Notes under the pieces: model-generated
The model's database searches: none
Seen by the model: only the letters and a program-made list of their open reading frames with translations
Told to the model about the DNA's origin: nothing
Position numbers and translations under genes: made by a program
Source: an uncultured Eubacteriales bacterium
GTDB taxonomy: Bacteria > Bacillota > Clostridia > Christensenellales > CAG-917
DNA: 64,000 nucleotides
Direction of reading: 5' to 3'
Assembly: GCA_900545885.1 (NCBI GenBank)
Contig: URAF01000011.1
Location: forward strand, 1-64,000
In this document: positions 26,372 through 34,896 of the stretch, one piece after another
Position numbering within the stretch: the first letter of the stretch is position 1
How the letters are laid out: every line of letters starts with the position of its first letter

Positions 26372-26432
26372 CGCATCTTCTGCAATTTTTTGAATTTGCA
26401 ACTCTCAAAAGGCGATTACGACTAAAAACCCG

Positions 26433-27179
26433 TTATTCTCCGTATCTCAAAGCGGGTCTTCTCTTGTGTGCGGTACGAGCTTCCATGGCTGCGATTTTGT
26501 CGCGTGTCGCGCCGTCTAGCTCTCCCCCGCGAATATAAGCCGTGATTTCTCCGTAGGTCACGCCGAGTTCGGTTTCGTCCGTCTGTCCCGCATAAAGTCC
26601 CGCAGACGGCGCCTTATTTATTATCGAAGCGGGAGCGCCGAGATATTCGAGCATTTCGTAGACTTCGGGAACGGTGAGGTCGGCGATGGGGTCGAAATCG
26701 TATGCGCCGTCACCCCATTTGGTGAAATAGCCCACCGTGTATTCACAGAGGTTGCCAGTTCCGGCAACGAGGTAGCCTTTGGCTTGTCCGAGTGCGTAAA
26801 GCGCCGTCATTCTGAGTCGGGGATTTACGTTGATAAGCGCGCTTTTCACAGCGCCGTCGGACACCGCGTTTTCGGTGAGTTCTCCGCTCAACGCCGATTG
26901 CATGGCTTCTTTGACTGCGGTGAGGTCGACTTCTGTCTGTTTTATTCCGAAACACTCTCCCGCAAGTCGCGCGTCGTCGCGGTCGGTCGTATAGTTCGCC
27001 GACGACTGACAAGGCATTATAACTCCGAGCACGTTGTCCGTAGCCATTTTGCACAGCGCGCCCACAAGCGTGCAGTCCTTGCCGCCGCTGTTTCCGTATA
27101 TCACGCCTTTTGCGCCGCTTTCAGCCAGTATTCCTTTAATCCATTCAACTCTCTTTGCAACTTCCGATGCAACGTCCAT
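26433..27179 (-). CDS. nadE: NH3-dependent NAD+ synthetase
   Basis: A 248-residue NAD synthetase of the short, ammonia-using type: it adenylates nicotinate adenine dinucleotide and amidates it to NAD+. The PP-loop motif is GNSGGKDCTLVG (about 29-40). Later motifs TGNLCEYTVGYFTKWGDGA (about 141-159) and the DFDPIADLTVPEVYEML region are typical. No glutaminase domain is present. It is divergent from the glycerol operon and just upstream of the NAD(P)-linked hydrogenase operon, but has its own terminator. Confidence 0.93.
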   Translation of the reverse strand: MDVASEVAKRVEWIKGILAESGAKGVIYGNSGGKDCTLVGALCKMATDNVLGVIMPCQSSANYTTDRDDARLAGECFGIKQTEVDLTAVKEAMQSALSGELTENAVSDGAVKSALINVNPRLRMTALYALGQAKGYLVAGTGNLCEYTVGYFTKWGDGAYDFDPIADLTVPEVYEMLEYLGAPASIINKAPSAGLYAGQTDETELGVTYGEITAYIRGGELDGATRDKIAAMEARTAHKRRPALRYGE

Positions 27180-27312
27180 ATGTCCTCCGCATTTCGGTAT
27201 CTGTTCCGAAAATTATTTCGGTATCTTTTGTTCGACCGATTGTTCGAAAAGATTATAGTATTATTTTTCACGTTTTTTCAAGCGAAAATAGACAAACTGA
27301 ACAAAATGGGTA

Positions 27313-27341
27313 TTGAATTCGCTCAAATTGTAAGCTATAAT
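27313..27341 (+). promoter_or_regulatory. Sigma-A promoter of the glycerol operon
   Basis: TTGAAT (27313-27318) and TATAAT (27336-27341) are exactly 17 bases apart, 40 bases before the glycerol dehydrogenase start. Confidence 0.87.
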
Positions 27342-27381
27342 GTTGTCATACTTGAAATCCAATTTCAAAAAGGAGATTTTT

Positions 27382-28527
27382 ATGAGAAAAGCATTTATCT
27401 GCCCCTCCAAATATGTCCAGGGCGAAAACGAACTTCTGAACCTCGGTTACTTCGTCAGACTGTACGGCAAATCCGCACTCCTCATCGCCAACCCCGACGA
27501 TGTCAAGCGCGTACGTCCTCAGCTCGATGCCACACAGGAAAAATTCGGCGTCAAACTCGTCACCTGTGATTTTGGCGGCGAATGTTCCAGAGAAGAAGTT
27601 GCCAAACTTCAGAAACTCGCAAAAGAAGAAAAATGCAGCTGCATCATCGGTCTGGGCGGCGGCAAAGCCATCGACACCGCAAAATGCGTGAACGCGGCGA
27701 AATCCCGTCTGATTATCGTCCCCACCATCGCGGCAACCGACGCACCCACTTCTCACTCCGCAGTGCTCTACACTCCCGACGGAGCGTTTGACGACTACGC
27801 ATACTTCACCAGCCCCGACGTCATCCTCATCGACACGGCTGTCATCGCGAAAGCTCCCGTCCGTTTCCTCGTTTCCGGTATGGGCGACGCGCTCTCCACT
27901 TATTTCGAAGCACGCGCAAACCATCAGTCCTTCGCAACCGTCAACGCCGGTCTGCCCTGCGGCGCAAGAGAAAAGAAATGCGCACCCGCAAGACCCACCA
28001 TGGCTGCATATCAGCTCGCACAGCTCTGCTATCAGACTCTGCTCTCCGACGGCTACAAGGCAAAACTCGCCTGTGAAGAAAACGTCGTAACCCCCGCTCT
28101 CGAAAGAATTATCGAAACCAACATTCTTCTTTCCGGTCTCGGATTCGAATCCGGCGGTCTTGCAGCGGCACACGCGATTCATGACGGTCTTACCGTTCTC
28201 GAAGAAACCCACCACATGACCCACGGCGAAAAAGTTGCTTTCGGCACTCTTTGCCAACTCGTTCTCGAAAACGCCGACCAGGAAGAAATCGACGAAGTCA
28301 TCGACTTCTGCCTCACCGTCGGTCTGCCTATCTGCCTTGAAGACCTTGGTGTCAAAGACATCGGCGACAGACTTGCTGCCGTTGCCGAAAAGGCTTGCAT
28401 CCCCGAGGAAAGCGTACACTCCATGCCCTTCCCCGTAACTCCCGATATGGTTGCCGCCGCAATTATCGCCGCGGACAAACTCGGTCGTGAAGCAAAAGGT
28501 TGCTGCTGCGACTGCGATTGCGAATAA
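27382..28527 (+). CDS. gldA: Glycerol dehydrogenase
   Basis: A 381-residue iron-type alcohol dehydrogenase that oxidises glycerol to dihydroxyacetone with NAD+. It has the nucleotide motif GLGGGKAIDTAK (about 89-100) and metal ligands expected at D in GMGDALSTYFEA (about 170), H in AAHAIHDGL (about 255) and H in THGEKVAFG (about 275). A short Cys-rich tail (CCCDCDC) ends it, which is unusual and may bind metal. ATG 27382 has AAGGAG upstream. The dihydroxyacetone kinase follows 67 bases later. Confidence 0.94.
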   Translation: MRKAFICPSKYVQGENELLNLGYFVRLYGKSALLIANPDDVKRVRPQLDATQEKFGVKLVTCDFGGECSREEVAKLQKLAKEEKCSCIIGLGGGKAIDTAKCVNAAKSRLIIVPTIAATDAPTSHSAVLYTPDGAFDDYAYFTSPDVILIDTAVIAKAPVRFLVSGMGDALSTYFEARANHQSFATVNAGLPCGAREKKCAPARPTMAAYQLAQLCYQTLLSDGYKAKLACEENVVTPALERIIETNILLSGLGFESGGLAAAHAIHDGLTVLEETHHMTHGEKVAFGTLCQLVLENADQEEIDEVIDFCLTVGLPICLEDLGVKDIGDRLAAVAEKACIPEESVHSMPFPVTPDMVAAAIIAADKLGREAKGCCCDCDCE

Positions 28528-28594
28528 TTCAACGTTTTCGGACGCCCTCGTGTGACCCACGGGGGCGTCGTTATGAAAAAAAGGAGATTGATAA

Positions 28595-30418
28595 ATGAAA
28601 AAAATAATGAACACTCCCGAAACATTCGTGTACGATATGTGCCACGGCCTCGCCAAAGCGCATCCCGAACTTGAATTCGTGGAGAAGTTTAAAATCGTCA
28701 AAAAGAAAGAAATCAACCCCGACAAAGTTTCTCTGATTTCGGGCGGCGGCTCCGGTCACGAACCCGCACACGCAGGTTTCGTCGGCAAAGGTATGCTCGA
28801 CTGCGCAGTCTGCGGCGACGTTTTCGCGTCCCCTTCCCAGATTCAGGTTTACAACGCAATCAAAGAATGCGCGACCGATAAGGGCGTCCTTCTCATCATA
28901 AAGAACTACTCCGGCGACTGCATGAACTTCAACAATGCGGCAGAACTCGCCAAGGAAGAAGACGGCATCAAAGTCGACGCCGTTTACGTCAACGACGATA
29001 TCGCCGTCAAAGACTCCCTCTACACCGTCGGACGTCGTGGCGTTGCGGGCACAGTTTTCGTGCACAAAATCGCGGGCGCGGCGGCTGAACAGGGCAAATC
29101 CCTCGAAGAAGTCAAAGCCGTTGCCAACAGAACAATCGAAAACGTCCGTTCTTTCGGTTTTGCTCTTTCTTCCTGCACTCCTCCCGCCAAAGGAACCCCT
29201 ATTTTCGAAATCGGTGAAGACGAAATCGAATTCGGCGTCGGCATTCACGGCGAACCCGGCAGAAAGACCGAGAAACTCCAGACCGCAGACCAGCTTGCAA
29301 AACGCATCGTCAAAGACCTGCTCGATGATCTCGGCGCAAAGAAAGGCGACGAAGTTGCCCTGCTCATCAACGGTTTCGGCGCAACTCCTCTTATGGAACT
29401 CTACCTTTTCAACAACTCCGTAAGCAACGAGCTCGAAAAGGCTGGCATTTCCATTCACAAGACTTTGGTCGGCAACTATATGACGTCCATTGACATGGCA
29501 GGCGCGTCCGTCACAATCCTCAAAGTCGACAGCGAACTCAAATCTCTCATCGACTACCCCGTTTCCGCACCCGCACTCAGCTGGGGCGGCGCAATGAGCG
29601 AACAGGCGGAGGCCGCAGTCGAAGCCATGAAAGCAATCGCCAAGGCTCTCGGCGTAACTCCCGCAGAGCACACCGATGCGAAAGCCGCCGACAAAGCCGA
29701 CAAGAAAGCGGCAAAAGCGGCGAAGAAAGCAGCCGTGTACGAAGTCAAAGGCAAACCCGTAGTCGACGAAACCATCAACACCGCGGCGTTTGTGCAGATT
29801 GTCGAAAAGATGGCGGACGTCATCATCGAAAACGAAGTCCCCTTCTGCGACGCAGACAAAATGGGCGACGGCGACTTCGGCATGAGCATTGCAAAAGGTT
29901 TCAAACAACTCAAAAAAGAATGGGCAACCCGTGACAAAGCGGACATCGGCGCATTCCTGAAGAGCTGCAGCGAAATCATTATGGAATACTGCGGCGGCGC
30001 AAGCGGTCCCATCTGGGGAAGCGCGTTCCGTTATGCGGGTAAAGCTGCGGACGGCAAAGAAAAAATCAACCTTGCCGAACTCGCCGAAATCTTCCAAGCT
30101 GCGAATACGGGCGTTTACGAAACGGGCAAAAAGTCCTTCGGCAAAGGCGCGGTCGTCGGTGACAAGACTCTGGTCGACGCTTTGAAACCCTGTGCAGACG
30201 CTCTCGAACAAGCGGCAAAAGACGGCAAGTCTCTGCGTGACGGTATAGCACTCGGCGCAAAAGCCGCAGTCGCAGGCGCGGAAAGCACCAAAACCGTCGT
30301 TGCAAAACTCGGCAGAGCCGGCACAGTCGGCGAAAAGTCCATCGGCTATCCCGATGCAGGCGCATACGGTCTCGGCGTTATCTTCACTGCTCTTTCCGAT
30401 TATATCGCAAAGATGTAA
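28595..30418 (+). CDS. dhaK: ATP-dependent dihydroxyacetone kinase (DhaK-DhaL fusion)
   Basis: A 607-residue single-chain kinase making dihydroxyacetone phosphate. The DhaK half (about 1-335) contains GGGSGHEPAHAGF (about 49-61) and GVGIHGEPG (about 215-223), whose His binds the substrate covalently. An Ala/Lys-rich linker (about 357-384) leads to the DhaL half (about 390-607) with the Mg-ATP motif KMGDGDFGMS. This is the ATP type, not the PTS type. With gldA it converts glycerol to a glycolytic intermediate. A strong ribosome binding site (AAAGGAG) precedes ATG 28595. Confidence 0.95.
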   Translation: MKKIMNTPETFVYDMCHGLAKAHPELEFVEKFKIVKKKEINPDKVSLISGGGSGHEPAHAGFVGKGMLDCAVCGDVFASPSQIQVYNAIKECATDKGVLLIIKNYSGDCMNFNNAAELAKEEDGIKVDAVYVNDDIAVKDSLYTVGRRGVAGTVFVHKIAGAAAEQGKSLEEVKAVANRTIENVRSFGFALSSCTPPAKGTPIFEIGEDEIEFGVGIHGEPGRKTEKLQTADQLAKRIVKDLLDDLGAKKGDEVALLINGFGATPLMELYLFNNSVSNELEKAGISIHKTLVGNYMTSIDMAGASVTILKVDSELKSLIDYPVSAPALSWGGAMSEQAEAAVEAMKAIAKALGVTPAEHTDAKAADKADKKAAKAAKKAAVYEVKGKPVVDETINTAAFVQIVEKMADVIIENEVPFCDADKMGDGDFGMSIAKGFKQLKKEWATRDKADIGAFLKSCSEIIMEYCGGASGPIWGSAFRYAGKAADGKEKINLAELAEIFQAANTGVYETGKKSFGKGAVVGDKTLVDALKPCADALEQAAKDGKSLRDGIALGAKAAVAGAESTKTVVAKLGRAGTVGEKSIGYPDAGAYGLGVIFTALSDYIAKM

Positions 30419-30443
30419 AGACCCGATACTCAATAAACAACAC

Positions 30444-30474
30444 AAAAGCCTTCCGAAACCCGGAAGGCTTTTTT
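30444..30474 (+). terminator. Terminator of the glycerol operon
   Basis: AAAAGCCTTCCG (30444-30455) pairs with CGGAAGGCTTTT (30461-30472), followed by more T. Confidence 0.88.
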
Positions 30475-30826
30475 CTGTCCGCAATATATTCTATCGCAAT
30501 TTTCATTTACCTTTGTCCGTCGCAAAATGTTAAAGCAGTATTATTAAAGTAATATTTTCAAGTTGCAATTTGTTCAAGTTACTGTAATTTTGGGTTAGGC
30601 AAATTCCCGTTTCTCACTTCTTTTCTTTCGGAACGTACGAATACGTTCTCATATTGAAAGACACGAGGTTAAGAAAGTGCAAAATGAGCGCAATTTCCTC
30701 GTCGGTTTTGTCTTTTATCAGCGTTTCGGCAACCACAGCCGCAAGGCCGTTTATGCATTTTGGCGACAGGCTCATATACATATATATTCTCGTAAGAAAA
30801 ATGTTGACTTTTTGCCCCCAAAACCG

Positions 30827-30855
30827 TTGACAAAATTTCTTAGGCGCAATATAAT
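30827..30855 (+). promoter_or_regulatory. Consensus sigma-A promoter of tRNA-Leu
   Basis: TTGACA (30827-30832) and TATAAT (30850-30855) are both perfect consensus boxes with a 17-base spacer, 12 bases before the mature tRNA 5' end. Confidence 0.93.
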
Positions 30856-30866
30856 ATCATCACTGT

Positions 30867-30950
30867 GCGGCCATGGCGGAACTGGCAGACGCGTACGTTT
30901 GAGGGGCGTATGGGACGACCGTCCGAGTTCAAGTCTCGGTGGCCGCACCA
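30867..30950 (+). tRNA. tRNA-Leu (GAG)
   Basis: An 84-base class II tRNA with a long variable arm. The acceptor GCGGCCA pairs with TGGCCGC, the anticodon stem ACGT-region encloses TTGAGGG (anticodon GAG, leucine CTC), the T-arm is CCGAG-TTCAAGT-CTCGG, and CCA is encoded. Confidence 0.96.
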
Positions 30951-30952
30951 AA

Positions 30953-30980
30953 AGCGGTATCGTTGATACCGCTTTTTCTT
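30953..30980 (+). terminator. Terminator of tRNA-Leu
   Basis: AGCGGTATC pairs with GATACCGCT directly after the tRNA CCA end, followed by TTTTCTTTT. Confidence 0.88.
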
Positions 30981-30990
30981 TTGTCTAAAA

Positions 30991-31692
30991 CTAATTAATA
31001 GCTGCCTCAATCATGTTGTCAAGCAACAAATCAATATTAATTTCTAGACCATTTGCCGATCTCATATCTATACAATGCGATGACGCTTGAATATCTATAT
31101 CCATACCCATTTCATCGAAATCTCCTATAAAACGGCCTGTTTGCAGTGCTTTAAAAAGCATAATTAATGCACCATCTCTAGTTAATTTCGTTGCACCTAA
31201 CTCTTTAAATACTCCCATAAATATAGATAACCAATGAGTACTATACACTTGGTTCAGATACAAATTAATTTTGTTTAGTGCTTTTGTCGACTTTTTTACC
31301 GAGTTAATTCTAGCTCTTAAACAATTTTCAATAATATTTTCAATTTTTGGTTTATTTACACAAAATGAATATTTTACTCTATTTAAGATTTCGTTTTGAT
31401 CAACATATAATTCCATCTTTGCATTATACAATTGATCATTATTTGTGTTGATTAAACTAGAAAAATTTGTTATGTTACAATCAACGCTACCATGAAATTG
31501 GACACTTGACAATTTGAAAAAGTCACCGATTATATTTGAACCACAAAGCGTTTTTCTTATAAATTTAATAGTCTTTTTATCAACATTTGCCCATATATTA
31601 ACTGAATTAATATACTCTAAAAAAAAATTTTTAGAAAATATGTCCGTGTTCAGTAATTCTTGTAATTCATCTATACGATCAAAATTTTCCAT
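30991..31692 (-). CDS. AT-rich orphan protein of unknown function
   Basis: A 233-residue protein I do not recognise. It is hydrophilic, Asn/Ile/Lys-rich, without membrane segments or known motifs. Its base composition is far more AT-rich than every neighbour and it uses codons such as TTA, ATA and AAT freely, which points to recent acquisition. It ends 11 bases past the tRNA-Leu terminator. Its start lies two bases after the stop of the coiled-coil gene and its ribosome binding site (AGAGGA) is the end of that gene, so it is translated as part of the rsmD-coaD operon. Confidence 0.7.
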   Translation of the reverse strand: MENFDRIDELQELLNTDIFSKNFFLEYINSVNIWANVDKKTIKFIRKTLCGSNIIGDFFKLSSVQFHGSVDCNITNFSSLINTNNDQLYNAKMELYVDQNEILNRVKYSFCVNKPKIENIIENCLRARINSVKKSTKALNKINLYLNQVYSTHWLSIFMGVFKELGATKLTRDGALIMLFKALQTGRFIGDFDEMGMDIDIQASSHCIDMRSANGLEINIDLLLDNMIEAAIN

Positions 31693-31694
31693 TA

Positions 31695-32144
31695 TTAATC
31701 CTCTATAAGTTTGCGTTTGCGGTCGTTGATTACGCCCAAGCCCTCTTTGATTGACTTCTCCGCGGTATCGAGAATGTTGAAGGCAAGCGAACGCGCTTCG
31801 TAGTCCATTTTGCGGTAGTTCTCTTCGGCTTCCGCGCGCATTGCCTGCGCTTCGATTGTTGCCTTTTTGAGCACTTCCGTTTCGGACATCAACGCTCTTG
31901 CGTTCTGTTCTGCGGCATCCATGGTCTTGTTGGCGTAGGCTTCGGCTTTTGCAAGAATATCGTCGCGCTCTTTCTTAATCTGTTCCGCCTCTTTCAAAAC
32001 AATGGAATAGCTTGCGCGGAAACGAGTTATCAAATCCAGCATAACCTGTCTGTTTATCACAATGTCGGTTGCGCTGAACGTGGCGCGCTTTGCTTTGAGC
32101 ACTTCGCTTTCGATTTCGTTGATGAGCATATCGATTGTTTCCAT
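31695..32144 (-). CDS. Coiled-coil protein, conserved next to rsmD/coaD
   Basis: A 149-residue, almost entirely helical protein, strongly charged, with heptad-like spacing from about 45 to 145 and many Ala/Glu/Lys residues (for example KEAEQIKKERDDILAKAEAY). It resembles the ATP-synthase b-subunit-like or DivIVA-like helical proteins found beside coaD in Clostridia. No enzymatic motif is visible. A structural or membrane-scaffold role is only a guess. An AAGGGGAG ribosome binding site is separated from the ATG by a small CGCGAAAGCG hairpin. Confidence 0.72.
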   Translation of the reverse strand: METIDMLINEIESEVLKAKRATFSATDIVINRQVMLDLITRFRASYSIVLKEAEQIKKERDDILAKAEAYANKTMDAAEQNARALMSETEVLKKATIEAQAMRAEAEENYRKMDYEARSLAFNILDTAEKSIKEGLGVINDRKRKLIED

Positions 32145-32171
32145 AATTCAACGCGCTTTCGCGCTCCCCTT

Positions 32172-33170
32172 TTATTTTTTGTTCCTCATAATATCCTGCG
32201 CTTTGATTATAGCATACGCGGGCAAGGAATGGAAGTCTCCGTTTTTGAGCTGTTCGCGTACGGCGGTCGACGACAGTTCCTTGAAATCTGCAAGGTCGTA
32301 AATTACGGTTTCAACCCCTCTTTCGCGGTTGTAGTCCGCCATTTCTTTTTCGTACGCTTCGTCCCGCTCGTTGCGAACGCCTCTTACGAGTGCGGTTGCG
32401 CCTATGCGCTTTGCAACGTCTACCGCCGTATCTTCCGAATACAGTGCCGAAACTCTCGGATTGCCCGAAAAAGCCGCTTCAATGAGCTTTACGCGCTCTT
32501 CGGGGGTGAACATATACTTCTTGTCGGGATTGACAAGACACGCCGCCACGACCTCGTCAAAGTCACAAAGCGCGCGTTCTATCAAGGCTTCGTGACCTTT
32601 GGTCACGGGGTCAAAACTTCCCGTTGCCATTCCGACGGTTTTTTCCTTTATGAACTCAACCGTCACAGACCCCATTTTCTTGGTGCGTACCGCCAAAGTG
32701 TCGTCTGCGTTGACATACGGAAGTTCCGTCGAATGTTCGTAAACCACCGTGCCGCCGTCCGAAAGTCTGTCGCATTCGAAAACGGCTTGCACCGCAAGTT
32801 CACCCAGTCCGCTTTTGTAAGGCGGGTCAATGAAAATGATGTCGAACTTGCTTGTTCCCGCACGGAGAACGTTGAGAAAATCATTGTTCACGACGCGATA
32901 ATTCCCGTCAATTCCTTTGAGATTTTCTTTGGTGAGTTCGACGCTGTCACGGCTTTTGTCCACGAAAATAACTTCGTCCGCGCCGCGCGATATGCATTCT
33001 ATGCCGAGTGCGCCGCTGCCGCAGAACAAATCCAGGACTTTGGCGCCGCTTACTTTCCATTGAATGATGTTGAAAACGGTTTCTTTAATTCTGTCGGTGG
33101 TGGGACGAACGCTGTCGTCTGCGGGAGCAAACAGCCTTTTCCCCCGGTATTTTCCGCTGATTATTCGCAT
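32172..33170 (-). CDS. Fused RsmD (16S rRNA m2G966 methyltransferase) and CoaD (phosphopantetheine adenylyltransferase)
   Basis: A single 332-residue ORF. Residues 1 to about 178 are RsmD, with the start MRIISGKYRGKRL, the SAM motif DLFCGSGALGIECISRG (about 47-63) and the catalytic DPPY (about 116). Residues from about 180 to 332 are CoaD: GMATGSFDPVTKGH carries the nucleotidyltransferase T/HxGH motif, followed by NPDKKYMFTPEER, LVRGVRNERD and ELSSTAVRE. The CoaD part makes dephospho-CoA and the RsmD part methylates G966 of 16S rRNA. Usually these are adjacent separate genes. The join has no extra linker. The ORF is continuous and all key motifs are intact in both halves. Confidence 0.9.
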   Translation of the reverse strand: MRIISGKYRGKRLFAPADDSVRPTTDRIKETVFNIIQWKVSGAKVLDLFCGSGALGIECISRGADEVIFVDKSRDSVELTKENLKGIDGNYRVVNNDFLNVLRAGTSKFDIIFIDPPYKSGLGELAVQAVFECDRLSDGGTVVYEHSTELPYVNADDTLAVRTKKMGSVTVEFIKEKTVGMATGSFDPVTKGHEALIERALCDFDEVVAACLVNPDKKYMFTPEERVKLIEAAFSGNPRVSALYSEDTAVDVAKRIGATALVRGVRNERDEAYEKEMADYNRERGVETVIYDLADFKELSSTAVREQLKNGDFHSLPAYAIIKAQDIMRNKK

Positions 33171-33748
33171 TCTTCACCTCCGAACTGATTTTTGACGGCA
33201 ACTTTCGGCGCGGGTATTATGTCCTTTTCGGTGACAACCGCATCCATCATAACATCGTGTGCTTCGCACTCCAAACCCTCGACACGCTGACAGTCGAAAG
33301 CAATGCCTATCTTTTTGCAGTCGGGGTGTTCTGCGAAAAACTTGTCGTAATAGCCTTTGCCGTGTCCTGCTCTTTTCAATCCGTCAAACGCAACCATAGG
33401 CACTATGGCAAGGTCGCAGTCTATTGCAAGTCTGCCGCCCGCAGGTTCGAGTATTCCCCACTTGTTGGTTCGAAAATCGGAGTACGGCGTAATCGCAACG
33501 GCGTCCATTTCACCGCCGCGGACGCGCGGAACGGAAACGTTCTTTTCGAGCGCAAGCAAAAGTCCCACTATTTCGTGAGTGTCGGGTTCTTCGGGTGATG
33601 ACAGGAAAACAAAAGGCGATTTACATTTTCTGAACGCGTCAAGCGAAGTAAGCGCGTCGGTGATTGCACCGCTCGCCCACTCCTTTTCCGCTTCACTCAT
33701 CTTCGCAATACGCGATTTCGCAAGTCTTCTGGCTTCCGCTTTCGTCAT
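33161..33748 (-). CDS. 5-formyltetrahydrofolate cyclo-ligase
   Basis: A 195-residue enzyme that converts 5-formyl-THF to 5,10-methenyl-THF with ATP. The N-terminal basic motif TKAEARRLAKSRI and the signature GLKRAGHGKGYYDKFF (about 124-139) are characteristic, with VPMVAFD just before. It starts within the alanine racemase gene (56-base overlap) and its end overlaps the rsmD-coaD start by ten bases. A later ATG at 33700 would remove the overlap but also the conserved N-terminus, so I keep 33748. Confidence 0.92.
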   Translation of the reverse strand: MTKAEARRLAKSRIAKMSEAEKEWASGAITDALTSLDAFRKCKSPFVFLSSPEEPDTHEIVGLLLALEKNVSVPRVRGGEMDAVAITPYSDFRTNKWGILEPAGGRLAIDCDLAIVPMVAFDGLKRAGHGKGYYDKFFAEHPDCKKIGIAFDCQRVEGLECEAHDVMMDAVVTEKDIIPAPKVAVKNQFGGEECE

Positions 33749-34742
33749 AAACGTAAATCCTTTCGGTTCTGCCGTGCCACCCCGTCATAACCGTATAATC
33801 GATTGTATTTCTTTGGTCGGCGACTTCGCGCGCCGTAAGTTCCGCGCCCTGCAAAACGACTTCCTCGCCGTCCTCTGCAAGAAAATCGCCCGTATCGACG
33901 GCAAACATATCCATGCACACCGTTCCGACGGTAGCACATTTTCTGCCGCGTATAATCACAGACGACGGACTTTCGCGTCTTATTCCGTCAAAATATCCGC
34001 CGAACACGACGGCGATGTTGCAGTCCTTGTCAACGCGGTTGTTGCCGTATCCCACACATTCGCCGCGCTTTACGCGCCTTGCCGCAATCACACGGCTTGT
34101 GACGCGCATTGCACCGTCGTACGCCGCGTGTCCTATGCGAACCATATCGAACAGGTTGCGTTCGTCCGAAACGGACGAAGACGACGCAAGGTGCATAACC
34201 GCTTCGGGAAACGCCGCCGAGAAAATCTCTGCCGCTTCGCCGAATACCGCCGCTTGTCCGCTGTCCGCCGACCTCATATGCGAATAACACCCTGACGGGC
34301 GCAATCCTTCCGCTTTCAGTCTTGCGACGATTTCCTTTGCTCGGGAGCAGTCGAACCCAAGTCGGTGCATTCCCGTGTCGAGTTTGACGTGAAAATCAGG
34401 CGGCGTGTGCGTTTTTGCGTACTCCGCAAGAGCGTCAAGCAGTCCGTCGTCGGCAACGGCAACCGTAAGTCCGCATTCTGCGGCTCGCGGGAGTTCGGAC
34501 GGCGTGCATATGGCGGTGAGAATACCTTTTTCAATCCCCGCCGCACGAAGTTCAGCACCTTCCTCAACGGTCGCAACACCGAACATCGCAACAATGTCGG
34601 AAGTAGCCTCGGCAACCTCGGTCATTCCGTGTCCGTAGCCGTCCGCTTTTACCATAAGCAGAATTTCTCTGCCCGTGCTTTCGCGAATACGGTACAGATT
34701 GTTGCGGATTACGTTCAAATCGACAGTGACAGACAGTTTCAA
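33693..34742 (-). CDS. alr: Alanine racemase
   Basis: A 349-residue PLP enzyme that makes D-alanine for peptidoglycan. The PLP-lysine motif is MVKADGYGHG (about 30-39). The C-terminal barrel contains VGYGNNRV with the catalytic Tyr, GGYFDGIRR and TVGTVCMDMF. I chose TTG 34742, where GGGAGG lies five bases upstream; an ATG at 34835 would add 31 residues unlike the family. It leads the operon alr, folate cyclo-ligase, rsmD-coaD, coiled-coil, orphan. Length is slightly short of the usual 370. Confidence 0.9.
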   Translation of the reverse strand: MKLSVTVDLNVIRNNLYRIRESTGREILLMVKADGYGHGMTEVAEATSDIVAMFGVATVEEGAELRAAGIEKGILTAICTPSELPRAAECGLTVAVADDGLLDALAEYAKTHTPPDFHVKLDTGMHRLGFDCSRAKEIVARLKAEGLRPSGCYSHMRSADSGQAAVFGEAAEIFSAAFPEAVMHLASSSSVSDERNLFDMVRIGHAAYDGAMRVTSRVIAARRVKRGECVGYGNNRVDKDCNIAVVFGGYFDGIRRESPSSVIIRGRKCATVGTVCMDMFAVDTGDFLAEDGEEVVLQGAELTAREVADQRNTIDYTVMTGWHGRTERIYVYDESGSQKTCEIAYCEDE

Positions 34743-34896
34743 CGTTCCCTCCCGCGGAACCCGCTTCAAGGGATATTGTATGCCGTCTGTCAGCCGATAG
34801 TGCGCAATTAAAGCAAGGGTTTGCGTAATCCGCACTCCATTTGACTGCGCGAATTATTCTGTCCGAATTTTACTTCAACAGGTTTTATAACCGCTT

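Larger units (their letters stand above)
26061..26432. other. Spacer upstream of the hydrogenase operon
   Basis: This 372-base gap holds the operon promoter (26136-26164) and the nadE terminator (26335-26371). A GC-rich palindromic stretch (GTCGCGCGCGAC, 26111-26122) lies in the operon leader and could be a regulator site. Nothing else is recognisable. Confidence 0.5.
30419..30866. other. Spacer between the glycerol operon and tRNA-Leu
   Basis: This 448-base gap carries the dhaK terminator at its start and the tRNA-Leu promoter at its end. The middle (about 30480-30800) is AT-rich; I see no convincing gene or structured RNA there. Confidence 0.5.

Noticed and set aside
30677..30988. Short plus-strand frame covering tRNA-Leu
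   Set aside because: It runs through the tRNA, its promoter and terminator and ends in tRNA-derived sequence.
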